Shown piece by piece: positions 18,099 through 25,198 of a stretch of 64,000 bases of DNA. The position numbers and the translations under genes are program-made. The notes beneath the pieces were generated by a model, which saw only the letters and a program-made list of their open reading frames with translations, ran no database searches and was not told the DNA's origin. The DNA comes from Liquorilactobacillus sucicola DSM 21376 = JCM 15457 (GTDB lineage: Bacteria; Bacillota; Bacilli; Lactobacillales; Lactobacillaceae): assembly GCF_000612445.1 (NCBI RefSeq), contig NZ_BALC01000004.1, positions 62,001-126,000 of the forward strand, in the 5' to 3' direction. Within the stretch, counting starts at the first letter, position 1; each line of letters begins with the position of its first letter.

Positions 18099-18319
18099 AT
18101 TTGTATTATGTGACTCAAAGATCAGTTTTTCTATGTTCAAAATATTCTGCCTTTTTGAGGTTACTACACTGATGATTATTAGCGTGTTTATTTTTTGTTT
18201 AGGTTAGTGTGTTGACTTGGTCGGAAGGGCAAGTAGTATTATACTATTTCTAGATAATTTTTATGAGAAAAATGGGGTAAGCAGATGATCAGAGAAGCTT
18301 ATCAGAGTGAGGGTAGACA

Positions 18320-18976
18320 ATGAAAAAAAAGGTAGCAGCTTCAATAAAAATATTTTGTTTGGTTTTATTACTAGCAATTGGACTAGCAATGATTTTTAAT
18401 GAGCAAATCAAAAACATAGTTATCGGCGATATGACCCACAATGCTTTGAAGAGCGAAACACAGTCAGTTGACCAAGCTAAAAAATCAAAAACAAGCTTTG
18501 ATTTTAAAAAGGTTAAACCAGCAGGTCCGGCTGCAGTAAAAGATGCGTGGAGTGATAATACGCATGCTATCGGGAAGTTGGCGATACCGGCTGTTAAGAT
18601 GAAATTACCGATTTTTTATGGGCTTCGCAATGAAAATTTATTACGCGGGACAGGAACGATGAAAAGTAACGAAAAAATGGGACAAGGAAATTATGCCTTA
18701 GCAGGCCATCACATGAAGGATCCGCGAATTTTATTCTCCCCATTAACAAAAGTAAAAAAAGGCGAGTTAATTTATTTGACCGATAATAAAAGGGTCTATC
18801 AATATCGAATCACGGTAAAAAAGGTCGTTGATGAGTATCAGGTTCAATGGATTAAAGATGTGCCAGGAAAAAAGTTGTTAACTTTGGTAACCTGTCTAAC
18901 AGCTAAAACTGGAGAAAATAATCGAATTGTTGTGCGTGGTGAGTTGGTTAAGATTGAATCTTTGAAAAAATCATAA
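18320..18976 (+). CDS. srtA: Class A sortase
   Basis: The 218-residue transpeptidase has an N-terminal signal-anchor helix (about residues 8-26). Catalytic residues are visible: His130 in ALAGHH, Cys192 in TLVTC, and Arg202 in NRIVVRGE. It cleaves LPXTG-type signals and attaches surface proteins to peptidoglycan on the outer membrane face. A GAGGG site precedes the start. A 12-codon mini-frame with its own GGGG site (18285-18323) ends in an ATGA overlap with the srtA start, which could couple translation. No LPXTG substrate gene is in the window. Confidence 0.9.
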   Translation: MKKKVAASIKIFCLVLLLAIGLAMIFNEQIKNIVIGDMTHNALKSETQSVDQAKKSKTSFDFKKVKPAGPAAVKDAWSDNTHAIGKLAIPAVKMKLPIFYGLRNENLLRGTGTMKSNEKMGQGNYALAGHHMKDPRILFSPLTKVKKGELIYLTDNKRVYQYRITVKKVVDEYQVQWIKDVPGKKLLTLVTCLTAKTGENNRIVVRGELVKIESLKKS

Positions 18977-19139
18977 GTTTTTAGGTGACTCTTTTGCTAT
19001 TTATAAGCTATGAGCAATATTATTGCTTATAATATTATCCAATGTTACCATTTTCTTAGAGGTTGAAGGAGAACCGTTGATTGTTATGTTTAACAATTAG
19101 AGGTTTTTCTTTATCTAAAATCTGAAAGGGGTTGCTGCT

Positions 19140-19358
19140 ATGAGTCAAGAAGAAAAGTTTGATAGTGCAAAGGATAAGGTTGCAGGCAAAGCAAAAGAAG
19201 TTGAGGGAAAAGCAACCGGCGATAAGACACGTGAGGCTCAAGGCAAGGCACAAGGTGTTCTTGGCAAAGCAAAAGATAAGCTAAGTGATGCTAAAGATGC
19301 GGTCAAGGGTGCTGTGGATGATTTGAAAGATAAGGTTGATAAAAAAGACAAGGAGTAA
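19140..19358 (+). CDS. CsbD family stress protein
   Basis: The 72-residue, highly charged protein consists of CsbD-like helical repeats (KVAGKAKEVEGKATGDK, then KAQGVLGKAKDKL). CsbD proteins are general-stress proteins of unknown biochemical role. GAAAGGGG lies upstream of the ATG. The next gene encodes a GlsB-type membrane stress protein, so the two may share stress induction. Confidence 0.9.
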   Translation: MSQEEKFDSAKDKVAGKAKEVEGKATGDKTREAQGKAQGVLGKAKDKLSDAKDAVKGAVDDLKDKVDKKDKE

Positions 19359-19498
19359 TGGGTCTCAGGTATATAAGGGATCTGTTGCATTGTATTGACT
19401 TAAAGTTGTCGGAATATATAGGGGGGCAATACTTTTAGAGGTTTTGTCCTGTTTTCTGTGTAAAAGCAGGAATGATTATTGAGATAGGGGGAGTTTTA

Positions 19499-19741
19499 AT
19501 GCATTGGTTATGGGTGTTAATTGTTGGTGCAATTATTGGTGCACTTGCAGGTGCAATTACGAATAAGGGTAAGTCTATGGGCTGGATCAGCAATATTATC
19601 GCTGGTTTAGTAGGATCGGTCGTTGGTGAAGCTATCTTGGGATCATGGGGTCCACAAATTGCTGGAATGGCCATTATTCCTTCGGTTATAGGTGCAATTA
19701 TTTTAGTATTGATAGTGTCCTTCTTCCTTTCGAGATCCTGA
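19499..19741 (+). CDS. GlsB/YeaQ/YmgE family membrane stress protein
   Basis: The 80-residue protein has three hydrophobic segments. The family blocks are LIVGAIIGALAG, GKSMGWISNIIAGLVGSVVGE and GAIILVLIV. It was formerly called a transglycosylase-associated protein, but no enzyme activity is known. ATG at 19499 is chosen for the AGGGGGAG site 5 bases upstream; an earlier frame start at 19472 is unsupported. Confidence 0.88.
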   Translation: MHWLWVLIVGAIIGALAGAITNKGKSMGWISNIIAGLVGSVVGEAILGSWGPQIAGMAIIPSVIGAIILVLIVSFFLSRS

Positions 19742-19800
19742 GGCTCAGATAGAGTTGGCTAAAGTAATCTTTTGCCAACTGCTGTCATGAAATAGTAAGT

Positions 19801-19828
19801 AGAGGCTAGTTATGTCACAGCCTCTTTA
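19801..19828 (+). terminator. Intrinsic terminator
   Basis: AGAGGCT (19801-19807) pairs with AGCCTCT (19819-19825), followed by TTT. It serves the GlsB gene and, read from the other strand, the end of the minus-strand toxin-like transcript. Confidence 0.6.
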
Positions 19829-19845
19829 AAAACTACTTCGTGCCA

Positions 19846-19941
19846 TTAGCCTTGAGTACCAAATAAATGATAAACAATTGAACAACTAAAGAAGCAGATT
19901 AGAGCAAATGTTACTTGCAAAGAGTTTTCACCCTCTAGCAT
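19846..19941 (-). pseudogene. Small hydrophobic toxin-like ORF, copy 1 (probably frameshifted)
   Basis: The minus strand can encode a 31-residue hydrophobic peptide from ATG 19941, or 24 residues from TTG 19920. Nucleotide alignment with the copy at 23474-23557 is clear. TTGCAAGTAACA aligns to ATGCACCTAACA, and TTTAGTTGTTCAA is identical. One extra base between these blocks shifts the frame. In the alternative frame the sequence continues as LVVQLFIIYLVLKANGTK, matching copy 2, so copy 1 looks inactivated. The minus-strand TGATATACT extended -10 (19994-19987) is shared with copy 2. Confidence 0.5.
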
Positions 19942-20033
19942 ACAGTTTAATTAAGGGTGAACAGCCTTGTACTGTAGCCGTTTATCAGTATATCATATTG
20001 GACTTAATAACCATAAAATGATAGTACACAGGT

Positions 20034-20130
20034 AAAGTAGATGTGAGAGCAAAGAGTTTGACTCTTTTATGTGGACTTGAACAATCCACACACTCATGGA
20101 CTCCAACTTAATTGCTGGGGTCTATTTGTT
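20034..20130 (+). ncRNA. Divergent small RNA, copy 1 (candidate antitoxin RNA)
   Basis: It has a promoter-like TTGGAC (19998-20003) and TAGTAC (20022-20027), a GTGGA/TCCAC hairpin, the conserved block ACTCATGGACT and a terminator (GACTCCA with TGGGGTC, 20099-20122). Its segment GCAAAGAGTTT (20049-20059) is identical to 19917-19927, so it is complementary to the small ORF mRNA over its TTG start. The same arrangement recurs at 23634-23771. Confidence 0.5.
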
Positions 20131-20263
20131 TGCTTAAAATTATCTCTTTGCGGAATTGTGTGTCGAAAATTAAATTTAATCAAATTAATATCGAACATAC
20201 GTTTGATGATTTAGAAAACAGATCTTATACTGAGTTCATTCTTAAGTGAAAGGAAGTTTTTTA

Positions 20264-21594
20264 ATGGATCAAATGGTGTTAGAAACACAACGATGGTTGA
20301 ACAAAACATATGGAGATGTTAGTGGGTTTCAAAAGGCTCCCGAAAATGGGCAAACAGGTTGGGCAACAATCTACAGTTAACATCAGCGGCAATAGCCAAA
20401 TTTAAAAATGCAGGTTTTGAAATTGTAGGCCGCTACCTTACTGGAACAGTTGGGACAGGCAGCAATGAGCGCCCTAAGAATTTAACAGCTGATGAAATTA
20501 CAGCGATTACGTCAGCTGGTCTGAGCCTCTTTCCGATTTATGAAGATGGCGGTTATGAAGAAAAATATTTTACAAACAGTCAAGGAACAACAGATGGCGG
20601 CATGGCAACTGCTGCAGCACGTAAGTTAGGTTTTCCTGAAGGAACTACTATTTACTTTGCGGTTGATGTTGACATTCAAGATGGTGATATCGACGGAACG
20701 GTTATTCCGTACCTGAAGGGAGTTCTCGCCGCAGTCGCAGATTCTGGTTACGAAGTTGGGGTCTATGGAACGCGTAATGTTTGTCTGTATGCGGAAAAAA
20801 TCGGGGTTAAGTACAGTTTCGTCGCTAATATGTCTTATGGCTGGAGTGGTAACTTAGGTTTTAAGATGCCTTCAAACTGGAGTTTTGATCAGTTTACAGA
20901 ATATACAGCAGGTTCAACTGGGATTGATATTGATCAAGATGCTGCTTCCGGGAAAGATCAGGGTGTATCCAAATTTGACAAAGTTACAGGTGTGTCAGCG
21001 AAAGCTGCTTTGAAGTCATTGTGGCCGAATTGTGAATATGACCAAGAAGTCGAATTTACAATGTTTGATACGAAGTGGATGAAAATTACTGGTAAAATTA
21101 CTACTTCATTCAAAAAAGCAGATGGTAGCACCGTTATTACCATTAAAAACGGTAAAGTTGATGAGGCAAGTATGAATGGTTTCCTAAATTCACTGGGTGC
21201 TTCGAACAATATCATTAATGATCTTATTATTGATAAATTTAATACACTCAGTTTCACTAGTGAAATTAAAAATGGACAACTTTCTGTTAAATCTACAACG
21301 GGCTCGGATGGTTCATACACAATTGAACTTGCATGGACGGCGTTTGAAACTGATGAAGGTGTTCTTGGTGAAACGCTGACTATTGCATTGGAAATCAAGA
21401 TTAATTTGCCTGATTTTCCGAGTTGGGGAACTTTCACCGAGACTTTGGGGAAGATTGGTCAAGTTGCAGTAATTGCTGTTGCAGTTACTGGGACTGCTAT
21501 ATTAATTGTGGGAATGTTACCGGCTGATATTGTAGGTGCGATTGTAACTGCAACAGTAACTCTCTTTACAACGATAGTCGCAGATTTAGCGTAA
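20264..21594 (+). pseudogene. DUF1906 glycoside hydrolase-like cell-wall protein with internal deletion
   Basis: A good start at 20264 (AAAGGAAG site) encodes 37 residues beginning MDQMVLETQRWLNKTYGDV, the usual N-terminus of LAB proteins with a peptidoglycan-binding region before DUF1906. It stops at 20378. From about 20359, in another frame, the DUF1906 domain continues: TSAAIAKFKNAGFEIVGRYL, then FAVDVD, then VGVYGTRNVC. After it come a beta-rich region and a C-terminal glycine-rich hydrophobic segment. The linking region of the full-length protein is absent, so an internal deletion with frame change is inferred. The C-terminal frame alone has no ribosome site at its TTG. The family is a putative muramidase-like hydrolase. 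Confidence 0.7.
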
Positions 21595-21628
21595 AAATTA
21601 AAATTATACAATTGCTTTAGTGACAATC

Positions 21629-21668
21629 AAAGACTGTAAGGGTTAAAATTAACCTACAGTCTTTTTAG
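21629..21668 (+). terminator. Intrinsic terminator
   Basis: AAAGACTGTA and GGTTAA pair with TTAACC and TACAGTCTTT, followed by T residues, directly after the DUF1906 reading frame. Confidence 0.8.
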
Positions 21669-21687
21669 AGAGGAAATTTAATTTTTT

Positions 21688-22215
21688 ATGTTGATTATTC
21701 TGTTAGCTGAAACAGCAATGTTTATTTTTGGAGTACTTGGTATAGTGCAGGCGATAAAACTTAATAAAATAAATAAAGAAATTCGTGTTTTTCGTATAAA
21801 AGAAAGGGCTAAGTTAACTGAGGATCAAATAAAAAAGCAACAAGTCTATCTTAAAATTCATATGAGTAAATTTATTGTATTTATTATAAATATAGCAATT
21901 GTTTTTATTATTATTTTATTGGTACTTCTAGGGTACAGTCTGCGGAATCTTTTTGATAAATCAGGAAGTCTGGTATTCTTCTTGATAAGTCTATTAATGC
22001 TAGTAGTTATTTTATGTGCTAGTTTTGCACAAAAGTCAGTAGCAAGAGGACAAGTAATCAGAAAAAAGTATATTGACAAGTATCCAGATAACCCTCTGAA
22101 ATTTTTTATCTACCCAGATGAGTTGCTCATACAGTATAGATACGTATTTAAGCGTGCGGGTATATTATTACTGATTACCAGTATTTTAGCTTTTATCATG
22201 GGTGTAATTAGTTAA
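21688..22215 (+). CDS. Hypothetical membrane protein
   Basis: The 175-residue protein is not recognised. It has a hydrophobic N-terminal segment (about 1-22), a charged stretch (residues 30-55), two central hydrophobic segments (about 58-82 and 90-110) and a C-terminal one (about 152-172). Four membrane passes are likely. The start follows GAGGAAAT at a somewhat long distance. Base composition is AT-rich like the accessory genes around it. It may belong with the immunity-type genes downstream, but nothing in its sequence proves that. Confidence 0.65.
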   Translation: MLIILLAETAMFIFGVLGIVQAIKLNKINKEIRVFRIKERAKLTEDQIKKQQVYLKIHMSKFIVFIINIAIVFIIILLVLLGYSLRNLFDKSGSLVFFLISLLMLVVILCASFAQKSVARGQVIRKKYIDKYPDNPLKFFIYPDELLIQYRYVFKRAGILLLITSILAFIMGVIS

Positions 22216-22749
22216 ATGATTTCAGATGCCATCTATACAATGTGAGTTGCATTTTATAAGTGTGTTAATTGTTTGTAGTAGAAATAGAGCCTTTGAACTT
22301 TTTGAGTGTATGCGAACGGGACTTAAAGAGAAAAATGGGATTATGGAAGGCCAATGAAGAGAACATAAAAATGGTCTATATTATCATCATAGGAGTAGGA
22401 GACAAGCTGAGAGATAGGGTTGTAGTACATAGGTTTCATATTTCGATACGCGACAGCCGACAGCTGCTTATGAATGAACGCTAAAAAGTAGACCTCTGGT
22501 GAACTCAGCCAGAACTTCACAAAAATAATTGAGTAGTCTATGGATTCTGTAATCTGATCCGTAGGCTGGGTTCAGAGCCGACCTGCAGACATAGAAGCTG
22601 CTGTCTAATGGCTAGAGTGGTACAGTGGTAACGAATGGAGTCTTAACATACAGGGGACACGATAGGGTCTGGAAATGACGTTTCAGGGCGTAAATGATGG
22701 CAAAATTTTTTAATGATAGTTATGTATTTATAGACATGGAGGTATAAGT
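22216..22749. other. Intergenic stretch with a GC-rich structured segment
   Basis: No coding gene is supported here; a 71-codon open frame (22269-22484) has no ribosome site. The part from 22490 to about 22700 is visibly richer in G and C than its flanks and contains the hairpin listed at 22501-22573. Confidence 0.45.
22501..22573 (+). ncRNA. Candidate structured RNA, nested hairpin
   Basis: GAACTCAGCC (22501-22510) pairs with GGCTGGGTTC (22564-22573) with one G-U pair. Directly inside its 3' side, CTATGGAT (22538-22545) pairs with ATCCGTAG (22557-22564), also with one G-U. The wobble positions and the GC-rich setting suggest selected structure. Strand and function are unknown. It lies about 180 bases before a two-gene operon of small helical proteins. 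Confidence 0.4.
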
Positions 22750-22974
22750 ATGAGTAACAAAATGGAATTAACGACAATAAAGGATAAAATTTCTACTACA
22801 AATGTTACGGAAGCTCAAAAAAATTACTTGGTTAATACTTTAGAAAATGAATTTCAAGATAAAAAAATAGAGAAAAAAGCAGACGCATTACTTAAAATAA
22901 ATAAAAATATAAGTGAAGAAAAACTGACATTAAAACTTATGGAATACGATTTTTTAACAACGAGCAACTTTTAA
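22750..22974 (+). CDS. Small helical protein, possible bacteriocin immunity protein
   Basis: The 74-residue protein is highly charged and predicted all-helical (KNYLVNTLENEFQDKKIEKK, then LLKINKNISEEKLTLKL). Size and composition resemble the four-helix immunity proteins of class II bacteriocins. I see no diagnostic motif, so this is inference from context: bacteriocin remnants, a CPBP protein and another immunity-like gene lie within 6 kb. The Shine-Dalgarno GGAGGT is good. A second small gene follows at 23038, probably in the same transcript. Confidence 0.6.
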   Translation: MSNKMELTTIKDKISTTNVTEAQKNYLVNTLENEFQDKKIEKKADALLKINKNISEEKLTLKLMEYDFLTTSNF

Positions 22975-23037
22975 AAAAAAATAATTTTATCAAGAGCCAT
23001 AAAACATTTTAAAAAAAAAATGAAGGAGAATAAAAAA

Positions 23038-23208
23038 ATGGCATTAAATAATTTAATAATTAAAACTTCCCTAGGTAAGGCTACTAAGTTTATTAAGAGT
23101 ATAGTAAAATACATTTCAGAAAATCCTGAAGTGAAAGATGCTATTGAGTCTGTTCTTATAGATTTTTATAAAACCATTGCTAAAAATAGAAGGAATATAA
23201 TCCATTAG
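23038..23208 (+). CDS. Small helical protein of unknown function
   Basis: The 56-residue protein starts at an ATG with a strong GAAGGAG site and lies 63 bases after the preceding small gene. It is amphipathic and lysine-rich (IIKTSLGKATKFIKSIVKYI), with no double-glycine leader or signal peptide. It could be an immunity accessory or a leaderless membrane-active peptide; nothing decides between them. Its composition matches its neighbour. Confidence 0.55.
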   Translation: MALNNLIIKTSLGKATKFIKSIVKYISENPEVKDAIESVLIDFYKTIAKNRRNIIH

Positions 23209-23439
23209 TGTGTACCTAATGGTACAATTATTACATGTTATAAGGTCGGTTATGTAAACTATGAAAGGTACAGAATATGTGAAGCACGAATTTTAATAAT
23301 ACATGGGACACTTTTTTCAAAGTTTACCTAGGATAGTATTCTAAAGCTGACATAGATGTCAAAAGGATCAAAGATACATCTGAACGATTTGTGAGTAGAA
23401 CTGTTCAATTAATAATAAACATACATAAGCATGCATATA

Positions 23440-23469
23440 AAAGCACCCAGAAATTAATCTGAGTGCTTT
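23440..23469. terminator. Terminator of the minus-strand toxin-like transcript
   Basis: AAAGCACCCAG (23440-23450) pairs with CTGAGTGCTTT (23459-23469). On the minus strand it is followed by TTATATG. It lies 5 bases past the small ORF stop and may work in both directions. Confidence 0.7.
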
Positions 23470-23473
23470 ACGG

Positions 23474-23557
23474 CTACTTTTTGTTATTGCTAAATATCAA
23501 GTAAATGATAAATAGTTGAACAACTAAAGTAACTGGTAGATAAATTGTTAGGTGCAT
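23474..23557 (-). CDS. Small hydrophobic peptide, candidate type I toxin (copy 2)
   Basis: A 27-residue peptide begins with ATG at 23557, preceded by GGGTGGTG. It is almost entirely hydrophobic (LPVTLVVQLFIIYLIF) and ends in polar SNNKK. That is the usual shape of membrane-depolarising type I toxins and Hol-Tox/Fst-like peptides. The transcript has a conserved extended -10 (TGATATACT, minus strand 23628-23621), a leader of about 57 bases and its own terminator. A divergent small RNA upstream carries a segment complementary to the ATG region. The toxin role is inferred from this architecture and from the related locus at 19.8-20.1 kb. It is too short for standard gene calling. Confidence 0.6.
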   Translation of the reverse strand: MHLTIYLPVTLVVQLFIIYLIFSNNKK

Positions 23558-23669
23558 CGATTGACACCACCCAGTTACAGTTTGATTAAAGGTAATCAGC
23601 CTTGTACTGCAACCTTAATCAGTATATCAGATATTGGATTATGTAACTAGATTATGCTAATATGTAGAT

Positions 23670-23771
23670 AGATAAATTGTTACGGTGCTAAGATTGCATC
23701 GCTTTAGTGGACTTAATCAATCCACGGCACTCATGGACTTCCAGACTTAACTCTCTGGAGGTCTATTTTTT
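23670..23771 (+). ncRNA. Divergent small RNA, copy 2 (candidate antitoxin RNA)
   Basis: A TTGGAT (23634-23639) and TAATAT (23658-23663) promoter with an 18-base spacer predicts a start near 23670. The RNA's 5' end reads TAGATAAATTGTTA (23669-23682), then GGTGC and later TGCATCG. The same bases occur uninterrupted at 23537-23559. It can therefore pair with the toxin mRNA over the start codon and first codons. It then has a GTGGA/TCCAC hairpin and a terminator (GACTTCCAGA with TCTGGAGGTC, 23736-23763, T run). Confidence 0.6.
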
Positions 23772-23860
23772 ATTGCAGAGAACAGTTTCTAATCTGTTTA
23801 AGCCCTATTCTGATCACCCCTTCTTTAGTCTCCTTGTCAACCGCTGTTGATGAGAAATTT

Positions 23861-24459
23861 TTATAAGAAAATCAATTCATTTTCGAATTGGTCTTCTTTT
23901 TTTATTTGAATCGTAAATTCAATTCTAATTCGAGTGTAAAAATGTGACCAGTTTCTGTATCCATATGCGGTACGTTTAATTTGTTTGATTTTCCGATTAA
24001 CGCCTTCTAGTGGGCCGTTTGAATAATTACTGGTCATCATGTTTCTAATTAGTGATAGTTTTTTTCGATAGGTCTTTATTGTAGTTTCAAGTTGCGGGCT
24101 GACTTTGTCAGCACGGTTTAGTATTTGGCTGAACTTTAAATAATCACGACATCTTAAGGCATCAACTAGCGAATGTGCAACAAAATAAGTATGTTGAAAG
24201 ATTGAATTTAACTCAAGACCTTGCAAAACTAATTGTTCTTGGGTGAACCAGTTCTTTAAGTGCGCAAACCATTGTGATTTGTGTTGATTTAAATCAGAAT
24301 AAGTTTTTAAAAATAAACGCCAGTGATGTTTTAGTACTCGATATTCTCGTGAATTTTGAGTAAAACGATGCATTAACTGTACGCGTGTCTGGTTCAGTGC
24401 TTGGAGTCCCATTTGAACTAGATGAAAGTTATCGGCGATAATTTTTGCTATTTTATTGT
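23861..24459 (-). pseudogene. ISL3 family transposase, C-terminal fragment
   Basis: The fragment of about 200 residues contains ADNFHLVQM, then DYLKFSQILNRADKVSPQLE, and then the C-terminal SNGPLEGVNRKIKQIKRTAYG block of DDE_Tnp_ISL3 transposases. A full-length transposase would have about 420 residues; the N-terminal half with its zinc finger is missing and the frame fades at about 24459. No clear terminal inverted repeats were identified. It abuts the bacteriocin remnants on one side and the toxin/sRNA locus on the other. Confidence 0.8.
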
Positions 24460-24722
24460 AAATGAAATAGCAGTACTAAATTTTAATGTTATGCTTATTA
24501 AAAAAAGCTGCGGATAGTAATGCAAAAAATTCCTTATAAGTATTAGTTTAGACGTTAAAATAAAGCTATATATAATTATATAATCAATAAAATTAAGCGT
24601 AATATTTTTATTTTAAATTCACGACTATTTTTTAGGGTTGGCAAACAAAAAAATTAGAATTACTTTGTTGTTGAAATATATAATAAAATATCTCATATTT
24701 TATGTTGAGGAGGGATAAGTCT

Positions 24723-24872
24723 ATGGAAAAATTAAAAGATCAGTATATTTCTTTATCAAATAAGGAGATGGTTAAGGTAGTCGGTGTTCATAATGCTGCG
24801 TGGTGGATTGGTGAAAAATTTGGCGAAGTCAACTATGCAGCAGAACAAGCAGGAAAATTACGTGCACATAGA
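24723..24872 (+). pseudogene. Class II bacteriocin prepeptide, probably damaged
   Basis: A strong GAGGAGGGA site precedes a 49-codon frame. It opens as a double-glycine-type leader (LSNKEMVKVVG), but the processing site reads VVGV instead of VVGG. The mature part starts HNAAWWIGEKFGEVNYA with a GxxxG motif. After that, a GCAG tandem duplication (near 24837-24844) puts the rest in a frame that looks unrelated. Removing one G would give AAEQAGKLRAHRYG and a stop at 24881, a more bacteriocin-like end. The changed processing site and the apparent slip both suggest decay. An unusual intact peptide cannot be excluded. Confidence 0.5.
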
Positions 24873-24918
24873 TACGGGTAGTACAGGAGTGTGTAAAATT
24901 AGTTAGGAGGATAATTTT

Positions 24919-25080
24919 ATGAATTCATTGAGCCAATTCGATTTTCTTACAGAAAAAGAAAGCTCTAAGATTATTGGTGGTAGCAAAGGGACTTGGGTTA
25001 GATGAGGTATCGATGTAGGTTTAGCTTACGGTTCGGATTTTGTGAATGGATTTAAGCATGGAAATAGACGGCAACATTAA
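24919..25080 (+). pseudogene. Two-peptide bacteriocin partner with in-frame TGA
   Basis: A TTAGGAGGA site precedes a leader ending in SSKIIGG, a proper double-glycine site. The mature peptide begins SKGTWVR, meets TGA at 25003-25005, and then continues in the same frame as GIDVGLAYGSDFVNGFKHG followed by NRRQH and TAA at 25078. Without the stop it would be a 53-residue class II prepeptide. TGA is one substitution from TGG (Trp), and a Trp there fits such peptides. It follows the other peptide gene by 46 bases, the layout of class IIb bacteriocins. Confidence 0.6.
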
Positions 25081-25109
25081 TCGAGTGTAGGCTTTTTATT
25101 TTCAGTTGT

Positions 25110-25150
25110 AATGAGATAGATTTTATGATTAACATAAAATTCATCTCATT
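25110..25150. repeat. Inverted repeat after the bacteriocin genes
   Basis: AATGAGATAGATTTTATG (25110-25127) pairs almost fully with CATAAAATTCATCTCATT (25133-25150). There is no T run after it, so it may be an RNA-stabilising hairpin rather than a terminator. Confidence 0.4.
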
Positions 25151-25198
25151 ATAATAGCTGATTTTTTAAAATTATATATTCAAAATTGAGGTATAATA

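Noticed and set aside
22269-22484. 71-codon ORF
   Set aside because: Starts without a ribosome site and has no recognisable domain; likely chance.
22600-22680. Possible tRNA-like segment (GGCTAGAGTGGTACAGTGGTAA)
   Set aside because: No acceptor stem or T-arm could be formed, so a tRNA gene is not supported.
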